Positions 1 through 9,737 of a stretch of DNA of 64,000 nt are shown here, piece after piece. Under the pieces are notes generated by a model. It made no database searches. It was not told where the DNA came from and saw only the letters and a list, made by a program, of their open reading frames with translations. Source of the stretch: Geopseudomonas sagittaria (lineage in GTDB: Bacteria > Pseudomonadota > Gammaproteobacteria > Pseudomonadales > Pseudomonadaceae); contig NZ_FOXM01000009.1 of the NCBI RefSeq assembly GCF_900115715.1, positions 111,456 through 175,455 of the forward strand, in the 5' to 3' direction. How positions within the stretch are numbered: the stretch's first letter is position 1; each line of letters begins with the position of its first letter. Made by a program: the position numbers and the translations under genes.

Positions 1-2056
1 GGTTCTTGCTGACTTGGTAGCCGACCATGGCGTTGTGCAGCCAGTAGGCGTCCAGCTTGGCGCTGTCGGTGGCGGTCACGTTGCGCTCGCTGACGTAGCG
101 GGCGCCGTAGCCCAGGGTCCAGCCGGCCGGCAGCTCGTAGGTGGTCCACAGGTTGAACGAGCGCGGCGGGGTGTTGCCCAGTGCCTGGCCTTCGCGGCTC
201 GGGTCGTTGACCGACTTGAGGGTCTCGCTGTCGAGGAAGGTGTAGTTGGCGTAGACGTTCCACTGCTCGCTGACCTTGCCGGTCACGCCCAGCTCGACGC
301 CCTGCACCCGCTGTTCGCCGGCCAGCACGAAGGAGCCGTCGGCCAGCTCTTCGCGGGCATCGGTCTTCTCGACGCGGAACAGCGCGCCATCCAGCTGCAG
401 GCGGCCACCCAGCAGTTCCCACTTGGTACCCAGTTCCCAGGTCTCGTTCTTCTCCGGCGACAGGTCGGCGGTAGCGGCGCTCACCCCGGCGCCGCTGGTG
501 GCGAGGAACTCGGCCGAGGGGTTGAACGAGGTGCCGTAGGCGACGTAGATGCGCCCATTGTCGGCCGGCTTGAACACCAGGCCGGCACGCCCGCTGAGCT
601 TCTCGTCGCTGGTTTCCAGATCGGTGACGGTGCCGGCCGGCAGCGCGGTGTTACGGTATTCGCCGTCGAGCCAGTCGTAACGCAGGCCGAGGCTCAGGTC
701 CCAGCGAGGATCGAGGGCGATGGTGTCGAAGACGTAGAGCGCCTTGCTGTCCAGCACGGTCGAGGTGTCGGCGCTGCGGGTCTTGTTCACCGGACCGCTC
801 CAGTAGCCCGGCGGGTTGGCCAGGGCGTAGCCGTCGGCCGGATAGAGTGCGCTGGCCAGGCCATGGTTGTAGGTGATGCGCTCGTAGTCCTCGCGGGAGA
901 TCTCCGCGCCGGTGACCAGGGTGTGGCCCAGACCGAGGGTGTCGAAGTAGGCGCTCAGGTTGGTCTGGTTGATCCACATGTCGGTGGTCACATCACGGCC
1001 GTAGGCCTGCGGACCGGCCGGCTTGTAGCGCCCGGCGCTGACGCCGGTGGTGTTGACGTGGGAAGCCGAGACCACCGCATCACGGTCGATGCGGCTGTAG
1101 CGGGTCAGGTTCTGCAGGCTGAGGCTGTCGTTGAACTCGTGCTCCAGCTTGACGGTGAAGGCGTCGCTCTCCACCTCGTCCTTGTCGAGGTTTTTCCAGC
1201 CGAAGTAGGCCTCGCGGTCGACCCCAGCGAGCTTCTTGCCGTCGCGGGCCGGCACGCCGTAGTCGGGCAGGTTGTCGTCGGTCTGGTGGAAGTAGCTGAG
1301 GGTCAGGCGGGTGGCGTCGCTCAGGCCCAGGGCCAGGGACGGCGCGATGCCCCAACGCTCGCGGTCGATCTCGTCGCGGCCCGGCACGTCGTTTTCGTGG
1401 GCCATCAGGTTGAGACGGAAGGCGCTGTCGGTACCCACACCCTCCAGGGTCTGGTTGGTGTCCAGGGTCATGCGCTTGTAGTTGTCGGTGCCGAGGCTGG
1501 CGCCGATCTGGGTGAAGTCGCGCTGGCGCGGTTCCTTGCTGACCTGGTTGATGCTGCCGCCAGTGGTGCCGCTGCCGCCGAACACCGAGTTGGGGCCCTT
1601 GATCACCTCCACCGCCTCGATGTTGAAGGTGTCGGTGCGGTTGGTCTGGCTGCTGTCGCGCAGGCCGTCGATCTGCATGTTGGCGTTGGCGCTGAAGCCG
1701 CGGATGTTGATGCTGTCGCCCGAGCCGCCGCCGCCCTCGCCGGCGTTGAAGGTGATGCCGGAGACGTTGGACAGCACCTGGCGCAGGCTCAGCGCCTGCT
1801 GCTCCTGGATCACCTGCTGGGGCACCACGCTGATGGTCTGCGGGGTATCCAGCAGCGGCGCGGTGTATTTCGGCGAGGAAACCGACTCGGTCTTGTAGCC
1901 GCTGTCCTGCTCACCCTGCACGCTGACGTTGTCGAGCTGCAGAGCGCCCTGCTCCTCCGCCAGAGCTGGAACGGCCAGGGAAGCCACGGCCAGGCCGACG
2001 GCGGTAGCCAGCAGGCGCTGGGGTTGACGGGTAGAGGCTTTGATGAACGCACGCAT
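1..2056 (-). CDS. TonB-dependent siderophore receptor (Fiu/PiuA-like), C-terminus outside the window
   Basis: Outer-membrane receptor that takes up ferric siderophore using TonB energy. The start at 2056 follows a GGGAG ribosome-binding site. The N-terminus has a signal peptide ending in ALA, then a plug domain with LLDTPQTISVVPQQVI, the INIRGF block and IEAVEVIKGPNSVFGGSG, all typical of siderophore-receptor plugs. About 685 residues lie in the window and the barrel continues off its left edge, so the closing TonB-barrel strand cannot be seen. It sits beside speC; as I recall, PiuA (PA4514) lies near speC (PA4519) in P. aeruginosa, which favours a catecholate-type PiuA/Fiu relative. The family is clear from the motifs; the ligand is inferred. 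Confidence 0.88.
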   Translation of the reverse strand, partial: MRAFIKASTRQPQRLLATAVGLAVASLAVPALAEEQGALQLDNVSVQGEQDSGYKTESVSSPKYTAPLLDTPQTISVVPQQVIQEQQALSLRQVLSNVSGITFNAGEGGGGSGDSINIRGFSANANMQIDGLRDSSQTNRTDTFNIEAVEVIKGPNSVFGGSGTTGGSINQVSKEPRQRDFTQIGASLGTDNYKRMTLDTNQTLEGVGTDSAFRLNLMAHENDVPGRDEIDRERWGIAPSLALGLSDATRLTLSYFHQTDDNLPDYGVPARDGKKLAGVDREAYFGWKNLDKDEVESDAFTVKLEHEFNDSLSLQNLTRYSRIDRDAVVSASHVNTTGVSAGRYKPAGPQAYGRDVTTDMWINQTNLSAYFDTLGLGHTLVTGAEISREDYERITYNHGLASALYPADGYALANPPGYWSGPVNKTRSADTSTVLDSKALYVFDTIALDPRWDLSLGLRYDWLDGEYRNTALPAGTVTDLETSDEKLSGRAGLVFKPADNGRIYVAYGTSFNPSAEFLATSGAGVSAATADLSPEKNETWELGTKWELLGGRLQLDGALFRVEKTDAREELADGSFVLAGEQRVQGVELGVTGKVSEQWNVYANYTFLDSETLKSVNDPSREGQALGNTPPRSFNLWTTYELPAGWTLGYGARYVSERNVTATDSAKLDAYWLHNAMVGYQVSKN

Positions 2057-2090
2057 GAGAATCACTCCCTTGTCTTAATGGGATGCGATT

Positions 2091-2109
2091 CTATTTGAGA
2101 AATATTATC
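2091..2109 (-). promoter_or_regulatory. weak Fur-box-like sequence at the receptor promoter
   Basis: Read on the minus strand, a GATAAT hexamer opens a 19-base stretch that matches the classic Fur consensus at about 10 of 19 positions. It overlaps the AT-rich likely -10 region of the receptor gene, 35-53 bases upstream of its start codon. Iron repression is expected for this family, but the match is poor and the site is only a candidate. Confidence 0.3.
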
Positions 2110-2130
2110 AGTAAAGAAAAGAGCCTCGTC

Positions 2131-2152
2131 TTTACATTTTCTTTACATTCAT
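2131..2152 (-). promoter_or_regulatory. TTTACAT direct repeats spaced 11 bp upstream of the receptor promoter
   Basis: TTTACAT occurs at 2131-2137 and again at 2142-2148, one helical turn apart (on the coding strand, two ATGTAAA copies). Tandem 11-bp half sites are the usual binding pattern of OmpR/PhoB-family response regulators. The pair lies just upstream of where the -35 of the receptor promoter would fall, the usual place for an activator. Several Pseudomonas catecholate receptors (pfeA, pirA) are activated by such two-component systems, but none is encoded in this window. Confidence 0.45.
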
Positions 2153-2195
2153 CAGGGAACTCCCCTCGCGCACCTCGCGACCCACCCCTACAAAC

Positions 2196-2224
2196 GACAA
2201 AACCCCGCCGCAGCGGGGTTTGTC
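2196..2224 (-). terminator. speC terminator hairpin
   Basis: A near-perfect stem with GACAAAACCCCGC and GCGGGGTTTGTC arms around a four-base loop lies 55 bases beyond the speC stop codon. It separates speC from the receptor gene on the same strand. Confidence 0.7.
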
Positions 2225-2278
2225 GATCTCACCAGGACCGCGTCCTCCCCCGGTGCGGGAGAGGACAGCGGCGGCCCG

Positions 2279-3442
2279 TTACAGGTAGTAGGCCTTCAGC
2301 GGCGGGAAGCCGTTGAATTCCACCGCGCTGTAGCTGGTGGTGTAGGCACCGGTGGACAGCCAGTACAGGCGGTCGCCGATGGCCAGGTTCAGCGGCAGGC
2401 CGTACTTGTAGTTCTCGTACATGATGTCGGCGCTGTCGCAGGTCGGACCGGCGATCACCACCTCTTCCAGCTCGCCCTTCTTCTCGGTCCAGATGGGGAA
2501 CTTGATGGCTTCGTCCATGGTTTCGATCAGGCCGGAGAACTTGCCCACGTCGGTGTACACCCAGCGCTCGACGGCGGTACGCGACTTGCGCGCGACCAGC
2601 ACCACTTCGCTGACCAGGATGCCGGCGTTGGCGATCAGCGAGCGGCCCGGCTCAAGGATGATTTCCGGCAGGTCGTCGCCGAAGTCTTCCTTGAGGAAGC
2701 GGATGATCTCTTCGGCGTAGGTTTCCAGGCTGTTGGTGCGGGTGATGTAGTTGGCCGGGAAGCCGCCACCCATGTTGATCATCTTCAGCTCGATGCCGTC
2801 TTCTTCCTTGAGGCGCTCGAAGATCACCTTGACCTTGGCGATGGCGGCGTCCCACACGGAGATGTCGCGCTGCTGCGAGCCGACGTGGAAGGACACGCCG
2901 TAGGGCACCAGGCCCAGATCGCGGGCGAGGATCAGCAGGTCCATGGCCATGTCGGTCTGGCAGCCGAACTTGCGCGACAGCGGCCAGTCGGCCGTGGTCG
3001 AGCCTTCGGTGAGGATGCGCACGTAGACCTTGGAGCCCGGCGCGGCCTTGGCGATGTTGCGCAGGTCGGCTTCCGAGTCGGTGGCGTACATGCGCACGCC
3101 CTTGTCGTAGAAGTAGCGGATGTCCTTGGACTTCTTGATGGTGTTGCCGTAGCTGATGCGCTCCGGACCGACGCCGCGGGACATCACCTTGTCCAGCTCG
3201 TAGATCGAGGCGATGTCGAAGTTGGAGCCCTTTTCCTTGAGCAGGTCGATGATCTCGACCGCCGGGTTGGCCTTGACCGCGTAGTAGACCTTGGCGAACT
3301 CGAAGCCGGCACGCAGGTCGTCGTAGGCCTTGTCGATGATCGCGGTGTCGATCAGGACGAAGGGGGTTTCCTTCTGGTCGGCAAACGCCTTCATCTTCTT
3401 GAAGGTGTCGCGGTCGTAATAGTCTTCAACCTTGATGGTCAT
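2279..3442 (-). CDS. speC: ornithine decarboxylase (PLP fold-III, eukaryotic-like)
   Basis: Decarboxylates ornithine to putrescine in the cytoplasm. The protein is 387 residues when started at the ATG at 3442, which has a GGAG upstream; the frame could extend 14 codons further but that stretch lacks family features. Visible motifs are YYAVKANP with the PLP-binding lysine, FHVGSQ, the glycine-rich MINMGGGFPANY phosphate-binding region, EPGRSLIANAG, and GPTCDSADIMYEN carrying the catalytic cysteine near the C-terminus. This is the short fold-III form found in Pseudomonas and eukaryotes, not the long inducible enterobacterial type. It is monocistronic, with its own terminator, and divergent from prfC. 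Confidence 0.93.
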   Translation of the reverse strand: MTIKVEDYYDRDTFKKMKAFADQKETPFVLIDTAIIDKAYDDLRAGFEFAKVYYAVKANPAVEIIDLLKEKGSNFDIASIYELDKVMSRGVGPERISYGNTIKKSKDIRYFYDKGVRMYATDSEADLRNIAKAAPGSKVYVRILTEGSTTADWPLSRKFGCQTDMAMDLLILARDLGLVPYGVSFHVGSQQRDISVWDAAIAKVKVIFERLKEEDGIELKMINMGGGFPANYITRTNSLETYAEEIIRFLKEDFGDDLPEIILEPGRSLIANAGILVSEVVLVARKSRTAVERWVYTDVGKFSGLIETMDEAIKFPIWTEKKGELEEVVIAGPTCDSADIMYENYKYGLPLNLAIGDRLYWLSTGAYTTSYSAVEFNGFPPLKAYYL

Positions 3443-3560
3443 GCTCGGCTGGGCTCCAAAATGGGAAAAACACAAAAGTTTCAAGGGGCTGTCACTGAAC
3501 GCCTAATCCGTATCCCCACTTTGGTTCGCCTACTTCCCAAGGCATGTCGCCGAAAGCAAA

Positions 3561-3600
3561 AAGGTCAACCGCGCGTCGTGCTCGATGGCGGGTTGACCTT
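3561..3600. promoter_or_regulatory. 10-bp perfect inverted repeat in the speC-prfC intergenic region
   Basis: AAGGTCAACC at 3561-3570 is repeated in inverted form as GGTTGACCTT at 3591-3600, with a 20-base spacer. It lies in the 365-base gap between the divergent speC (start 3442) and prfC (start 3808). The gap holds no gene. The repeat has no T-tract, so it is either an operator or a hairpin in the speC leader. I cannot assign a regulator. Confidence 0.4.
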
Positions 3601-3807
3601 GCTGTCTCGTCGTCAGTACTTGAGCCGGATGGATCGTTTCCAGCATGGACGTTCGGGCGCGAACTTTAGGACCAAGGGGGGTCAAGATCAACCAGAAATT
3701 TCCCCAATTTGCCCCCGCTCATCACCAGCGGGTCAGCAGGGGGGCGCATCCGCTATAATCGCCGCCTTTTTTGACAGACATTCATTACGCCGAGGCGTTC
3801 CACGCTT

Positions 3808-5391
<1,584 letters not shown>

Positions 5392-5405
5392 CAACCTGCG
5401 GTTCC

Positions 5406-5429
5406 AGCGGGGCGCTGCGGCGCCCCGCT
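5406..5429. terminator. GC-rich hairpin after prfC
   Basis: A 10-bp perfect stem (AGCGGGGCGC and its complement) with a TGCG loop begins 14 bases after the prfC stop codon. There is no T-tract, so it may only weakly terminate or may stabilise the mRNA end. Confidence 0.4.
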
Positions 5430-5455
5430 ACACTTTCGGCATGAGCGGAGGCGCC

Positions 5456-6235
5456 ATGCAGCTGATCGACACCCACACCCACCTCGACTTCCCCGACTTC
5501 GACGCCGACCGCGCTGCCGTGCTGGCGCGCTGCCGGGCATCGGGCGTGGAGAAGCTGGTGGTGCTCGGCGTCTACCAGGCCAACTGGCAGCGCCTGTGGG
5601 ATCTGGTCGAGAGCGAGGACGGCCTGTACGCCGCCTTCGGCCTGCACCCGGTCTATCTCGAGCAGCATCGCCCCGAGCATCTGCTCGAGCTGCGTGGCTG
5701 GCTGGAGCGTCTGGCCGGCAACCGCAAGCTGTGCGCCCTCGGCGAATTCGGTCTCGACTGGTATGTGCCCGAGCTGGACCACGCGCGCCAGCAGGCGCTG
5801 TTCGAGGCGCAGCTGCAGCTGGCGGTAGAGTTCGAGCTGCCGGCGCTGCTGCACGTGCGCCGCGCCCACGCCCAGACCATCGCCACCCTCAAGCGCTACC
5901 GGCTCAAGCGGGCCGGCATCGTCCACGCGTTTTCCGGCAGCCTTGAAGAAGCCAAGGAATACCTGAAACTCGGCTTCAAGCTGGGCCTCGGCGGCGCCGC
6001 CACCTGGCCGCAGGCCCGACGCCTGCGCAAGCTGATCGCGCAGCTGCCGCTGGAAGCCATGGTGCTGGAAACCGACGCCCCGGACATGGCGCCGGCCATG
6101 CACGCCCAGCAGCGCAACAGCCCCGAGTACCTGGCGGAGATCTGCCAGGTACTGGCCGAGCTGCGCGGGGTGACTGCCGAGGAGCTGGCCAGCGCCAGCA
6201 GCCACAACGCCAGCGCACTGTTCGGCTGGCGCTGA
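5456..6235 (+). CDS. TatD-family metal-dependent hydrolase (YjjV-like)
   Basis: Amidohydrolase-fold protein of the TatD DNase family, probably a metal-dependent nuclease or phosphoesterase; the true substrate is unknown. The ATG at 5456 is chosen because GGAG sits just upstream; an upstream in-frame ATG at 5441 lacks such a site. The protein is 259 residues. Metal-ligand motifs are DTHTHLDF at the N-terminus, GEFGLDW, LLHVRRAH, VHAFSGS and LETDAPDM near the C-terminus. The first glutamate/aspartate and histidine ligands are all present. It follows prfC by 64 bases and may be co-transcribed with the sugar kinase that starts 25 bases after it. Confidence 0.85.
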   Translation: MQLIDTHTHLDFPDFDADRAAVLARCRASGVEKLVVLGVYQANWQRLWDLVESEDGLYAAFGLHPVYLEQHRPEHLLELRGWLERLAGNRKLCALGEFGLDWYVPELDHARQQALFEAQLQLAVEFELPALLHVRRAHAQTIATLKRYRLKRAGIVHAFSGSLEEAKEYLKLGFKLGLGGAATWPQARRLRKLIAQLPLEAMVLETDAPDMAPAMHAQQRNSPEYLAEICQVLAELRGVTAEELASASSHNASALFGWR

Positions 6236-6260
6236 CCCTCACCCAACCCGAGACCATTCC

Positions 6261-7148
6261 ATGACCCTGCGCTTCGGCATCGACCTCGGCGGCACCAAGA
6301 TCGAAATCATCGGCCTCGACGGCGAGCGCGAATGCCTGCGCCGGCGGGTGCCTACCCCCCAGGGCGACTACCCCGCCACCCTCGCCGCCATCGCCGGCCT
6401 GGTGCAGGGCGCCGAGCGCGAGCTGGGCCGCCGCGGCAGCGTCGGCGTCGGCATCCCCGGCACGCGCTCGCCGGACCACGGACGGATCAAGAACTCCAAC
6501 TCGGTGTGCCTGATCGGCGAGGACCTGCAGGGCGATCTGCAGCGCCTGCTCGAGCGCCCGGTGCGCCTGGCCAACGACGCCGACTGCTTCGCCCTGTCGG
6601 AAGCCAGCGACGGCGCCGCAGCCGGCGCGCGCAGCGTGTTCGGAGCAATTCTCGGCACCGGGACCGGCGGCGGCATCGTCATCAACGGCCAGCTGCTCGG
6701 CGGACCGAATGCCATCGCCGGCGAGTGGGGCCACAACGCCCTGCCCTGGCGCAGCGCGGCGGATGGCGAGCCACGGCGCTGCTACTGCGGTCTCGACGAT
6801 TGCATCGAGACCTTCCTCAGCGGTCCCGGCTGGGCGGCGCGCAGCCAGCTCGGCCTGGATGCCGGCCAGCTGTACCGCGCGGCCGCCGCCGGCAAGCCGG
6901 CGGCTCAGGCCGCCCTCGCCCGTTACTGCGACCAGCTGGCGCGGGCATTGGCCTCGGTGATCAACCTCCTCGACCCGGAAGTCATCGTCCTCGGTGGCGG
7001 CCTGTCGAACATGTCGGTGCTGTATCGCGACGTGCCGCCGCTGCTGGTGCGCCACGTGTTCTCCGACCAGGTCAACACCCGCCTGCTGCCAGCCCGCCAC
7101 GGCGACTCCAGTGGCGTGCGCGGCGCTGCCTGGCTGTGGCCGGCCTGA
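6261..7148 (+). CDS. ROK-family sugar kinase (fructokinase/N-acetylhexosamine kinase type)
   Basis: Phosphorylates a free hexose with ATP in the cytoplasm. The 295-residue protein has the N-terminal phosphate loop FGIDLGGTK, the catalytic aspartate in ANDADCFALSEA, the GTGTGGGIVI nucleotide-binding turn, the ROK histidine in GEWGHN, and the zinc-binding CYCGLDDCIETFLSGP cluster with CxCG and CxE. Fructokinase/mannokinase (Mak) and N-acetylglucosamine kinase (NagK) share these signatures, so the substrate cannot be fixed from sequence alone. Downstream is the convergent ampE, only four bases away. Confidence 0.85.
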   Translation: MTLRFGIDLGGTKIEIIGLDGERECLRRRVPTPQGDYPATLAAIAGLVQGAERELGRRGSVGVGIPGTRSPDHGRIKNSNSVCLIGEDLQGDLQRLLERPVRLANDADCFALSEASDGAAAGARSVFGAILGTGTGGGIVINGQLLGGPNAIAGEWGHNALPWRSAADGEPRRCYCGLDDCIETFLSGPGWAARSQLGLDAGQLYRAAAAGKPAAQAALARYCDQLARALASVINLLDPEVIVLGGGLSNMSVLYRDVPPLLVRHVFSDQVNTRLLPARHGDSSGVRGAAWLWPA

Positions 7149-7152
7149 CCCG

Positions 7153-7977
7153 CTACAGCAGCAGGATCCACAGCGCCAGGGCGCTGTACCAGATCAGCCC
7201 GGCGCGCAGCAGCAGGCTCCACAGCTCGTCCAGCGTCTCCACTCCGCCCGTGCCCGCGGCGCTGTCCGCCGCCGCGCGGCCGGCATCGACCACCAGCTGC
7301 GCGGCACTCGCCTGCAGATCGAACAGGCGCGCCCAGAGCACTCGGTTGGCGGTGACGAAGTTGCCGGCCAGCGCCAGGCTCAGCGCCAACAGGCGCGCCG
7401 GCAGCCAGTCGAGCGCCTGGCGCAGGCCTACCGCGTGCCGGCGCAGCGCCTCGTCGCCGGCATGCTCTGCCAGCAGCGCCAGCAGGCGATAGGCCAGCGC
7501 CGCCAGCGGACCGAGCAGCGCGTACCAGAAGACCACCGCAAAGAAGCCTTGGTAGACCTGCCAGAGCAGGAAACCCTGCACCTGCGCCAGCAATGCCGGG
7601 GCATCCGCGGCCTGCACACCGAGATCGCGCCGGGCGTCGAGATACGCCGCCTCGGCATCGCCGCGCTGCCAGCTGGCGCGGAACGGCGCGAGGCTAGACT
7701 GCGGATCGCCGCGACCGAGGCTCCACAGCAACACCGCGACATGCAGCGGCAGCAGCAGCCAGCCGTAGGCCAGCGGCGCCAGCGCCCACAGCAGCAGCGC
7801 GACCAGCAGCAATGGCACGCCCAGCACCAGCAGCTGGCGCAGCGGCCGCCCGACCAGACGCGGCTCGCTCTCCACCCGGCCCAGGGCGCGCAGGAACAGA
7901 TCGTCGCGCTGCAGGCGCGCGCGCCAGCCGCTGGTCTTTTCCAGCAGCAGGATCAACAGCAACACCAGAAAGCTCAT
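7153..7977 (-). CDS. ampE: AmpE, inner-membrane protein of the ampDE operon
   Basis: Integral membrane protein encoded with the muramyl amidase AmpD and linked to beta-lactamase induction signalling; its biochemical role is unsettled. The 274-residue protein has a hydrophobic N-terminus ([14 protein letters not shown]), a second strongly hydrophobic block around residues 45-85, a central pair near WQVYQGFFAVVFWYALLGP, and a C-terminal segment ending LWILLL. Its ATG overlaps the ampD stop codon (ATGA), so it is translationally coupled to ampD. Confidence 0.88.
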   Translation of the reverse strand: MSFLVLLLILLLEKTSGWRARLQRDDLFLRALGRVESEPRLVGRPLRQLLVLGVPLLLVALLLWALAPLAYGWLLLPLHVAVLLWSLGRGDPQSSLAPFRASWQRGDAEAAYLDARRDLGVQAADAPALLAQVQGFLLWQVYQGFFAVVFWYALLGPLAALAYRLLALLAEHAGDEALRRHAVGLRQALDWLPARLLALSLALAGNFVTANRVLWARLFDLQASAAQLVVDAGRAAADSAAGTGGVETLDELWSLLLRAGLIWYSALALWILLL

Positions 7978-8534
7978 GCCTGCACCTCGGCGCCCAGCGA
8001 GCCCAGGTAGCGCGCCCAGTCGAACGCCGGGCCTGGATCGGTCTTGCGCCCCGGAGCGATGTCGCTGTGTCCGCAGATACGCGCGGGGGTGATCTGCGGG
8101 TAGACCCGCAGCAGCTCACGGGTCAGCGCCAGCAGGCTCGCGTACTGCGCGTCGCTGTAGGGCAGCTCGTCGGTGCCCTCTAGCTCGATGCCCAGGGAGA
8201 AGTCGTTGCACTGCTCACGCCCGGCAAAGCACGACACCCCGGCATGCCAGGCGCGCTGGTTGCAGGACACGAACTGGATCAGCGTGCCGTCACGCTCGAT
8301 CAGAAAGTGCGCCGACACCTGCAGGTGGGCGATGCCGGCGAAATACGGATGGGCCTGCGGGTCCAGCTGGTTGCGAAACAGCGCCTGCACCTGGCCGGTA
8401 GCGAACTGCCCCGGCGGCAGACTGATGTTGTGGATGACCAGCAGCGACACCTCGCCGGCCGGCCGTGCGTTGAAGTTCGGCGAGGGACAGTGCTGCGCAC
8501 CAACGCACCAGCCGCTCTGCGGATCGATCTGCAT
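7974..8534 (-). CDS. ampD: 1,6-anhydro-N-acetylmuramyl-L-alanine amidase AmpD
   Basis: Cytoplasmic zinc amidase that cuts the stem peptide from anhydro-muropeptides during cell-wall recycling; its loss derepresses AmpC beta-lactamase through AmpR in Pseudomonas. The 186-residue protein has the zinc-ligand motifs VIHNISLP (about residue 34) and [17 protein letters not shown] near the C-terminus, plus QRAWHAGVS and FSLGIELEG in the core of the Amidase_2 fold. No signal peptide is present, which distinguishes it from the periplasmic AmiD type. It is the first gene of the ampDE operon and divergent from nadC. Confidence 0.95.
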   Translation of the reverse strand: MQIDPQSGWCVGAQHCPSPNFNARPAGEVSLLVIHNISLPPGQFATGQVQALFRNQLDPQAHPYFAGIAHLQVSAHFLIERDGTLIQFVSCNQRAWHAGVSCFAGREQCNDFSLGIELEGTDELPYSDAQYASLLALTRELLRVYPQITPARICGHSDIAPGRKTDPGPAFDWARYLGSLGAEVQA

Positions 8535-8715
8535 CTCGACTCCTTTCCTGGACTGCCACAGCGCGACAGCCCTCGTTCATTCAGCTCACTCTAGAGCAGC
8601 GCCGCGCCCAGACCAAGCACGCCGCCAGTACTTGTTGCATCCCCTGCGCGACAGGCACACGCCCGGCACCGGCAAACCGGCCTATAATCCGCCGAAAACG
8701 CACAGGGAGCCCGTC

Positions 8716-9564
8716 ATGCCCAACCTTCGCCTTGCCGATCTCGGCGCCGAAATCACCGCCAACGTGCGCGCCGCGCTTGCCGAAGACATTGGCAGTGGCG
8801 ACATCACCGCCCAGCTGATCCCTGCCGAGCGCCTGGCGCGGGCGAAGATCATCACCCGCGAGGCCGCCACCATCTGCGGCACCGCCTGGGTCGACGAGGT
8901 GTTCCGCCAGCTCGACCCGCGCGTGCAGGTGACCTGGAACGTCGCCGACGGCGAGCGCGCCATGCAGGACCAGACCCTGTTCAGCCTCGAAGGCCCGGCG
9001 CGCGCCCTGCTCAGCGGCGAACGCAGCGCGCTGAACTTCCTGCAGCTGCTCTCCGGCGTCGCCACCCGCTGCCGCGAATACGCCGACCTGGTCGAAGGCA
9101 CCGCCGTACAGTTGCTCGACACCCGCAAGACCCTGCCCGGCCTGCGCCTGGCGCAGAAGTACGCGGTCACCTGCGGCGGCTGCCACAACCACCGCATCGG
9201 CCTGTACGACGCCTTCCTGATCAAGGAAAACCACATCGCCGCCTGCGGCGGCATCGCCCAGGCCGTCGCCAGCGCCCGGCAGATCGCCCCCGGCCGCCCG
9301 GTGGAAGTGGAAGTGGAGAACCTCGAGGAACTGCAGCAGGCGCTGGACGCCGGCGCCGACATCATCATGCTCGACGAGCTCGACCACGACGACATGCGCA
9401 CCGCCGTCACCCTCAACGCCGGCCGCGCCAAGCTGGAAGCCTCCGGCGGAGTGAACCAGACCACCCTGCGCGCCATCGCCGAAACCGGCGTCGACTACAT
9501 CTCCATCGGCACCCTGACCAAGGACGTCAAGGCCGTCGACCTGTCGATGCGCCTGAGCCTGTAA
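8716..9564 (+). CDS. nadC: quinolinate phosphoribosyltransferase (carboxylating)
   Basis: Converts quinolinate and PRPP to nicotinate mononucleotide in de novo NAD synthesis. The protein is 282 residues from the ATG at 8716, which has AGGGAG upstream. Family signatures are [11 protein letters not shown] near the N-terminus, [49 protein letters not shown] with substrate-binding arginine, histidine and lysine residues, and [20 protein letters not shown]. It is divergent from ampD, consistent with the ampD-nadC arrangement common in gammaproteobacteria. Confidence 0.97.
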   Translation: MPNLRLADLGAEITANVRAALAEDIGSGDITAQLIPAERLARAKIITREAATICGTAWVDEVFRQLDPRVQVTWNVADGERAMQDQTLFSLEGPARALLSGERSALNFLQLLSGVATRCREYADLVEGTAVQLLDTRKTLPGLRLAQKYAVTCGGCHNHRIGLYDAFLIKENHIAACGGIAQAVASARQIAPGRPVEVEVENLEELQQALDAGADIIMLDELDHDDMRTAVTLNAGRAKLEASGGVNQTTLRAIAETGVDYISIGTLTKDVKAVDLSMRLSL

Positions 9565-9590
9565 ACGTCTTTTATTGCCGTGCAAAGAAA

Positions 9591-9630
9591 AACAGCCCGT
9601 TGCGCAGTGATGTGCAACGGGCTGTTTTGT
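9591..9630. terminator. bidirectional terminator shared by nadC and tRNA-Thr
   Basis: A long stem (AACAGCCCGTTGC and its complement GCAACGGGCTGTT) lies between the convergent nadC and tRNA gene. TTTTG follows it on the plus strand, and on the minus strand the hairpin is followed by TTTTTCTTTG, so it can terminate both transcripts. Confidence 0.85.
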
Positions 9631-9639
9631 CTGAAGCGA

Positions 9640-9715
9640 TGGTGCCGGTGAGAGGAATCGAACCCCCGACCTTCGCGTTACGAGTGCGCTGCTCTACCGA
9701 CTGAGCTACACCGGC
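9640..9715 (-). tRNA. tRNA-Thr (anticodon CGT)
   Basis: A 76-nt cloverleaf on the minus strand with the CCA end encoded. The acceptor stem is GCCGGTG paired with CACCGGC; the D arm is GCTC-loop-GAGC; the anticodon loop is CTCGTAA with anticodon CGT at its centre; the T arm has GGGGGTTCGATTCC. The innermost anticodon-stem position appears to be an A-C mismatch. It ends close to the nadC terminator. Confidence 0.95.
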
Positions 9716-9737
9716 TGGAAACGTGGCGCGAAGGCTA

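Noticed and set aside
14..2098. Long plus-strand open frame (about 694 codons) over the TonB receptor
   Set aside because: It is an antisense shadow: composition is Val/Gly/Ala-rich without domains, and the minus strand encodes a clear TonB receptor.
9640..9715. A-C mismatch in the tRNA-Thr anticodon stem as sign of a pseudo-tRNA
   Set aside because: All other arms and the CCA end are intact, and the neighbouring terminator suggests an expressed gene.
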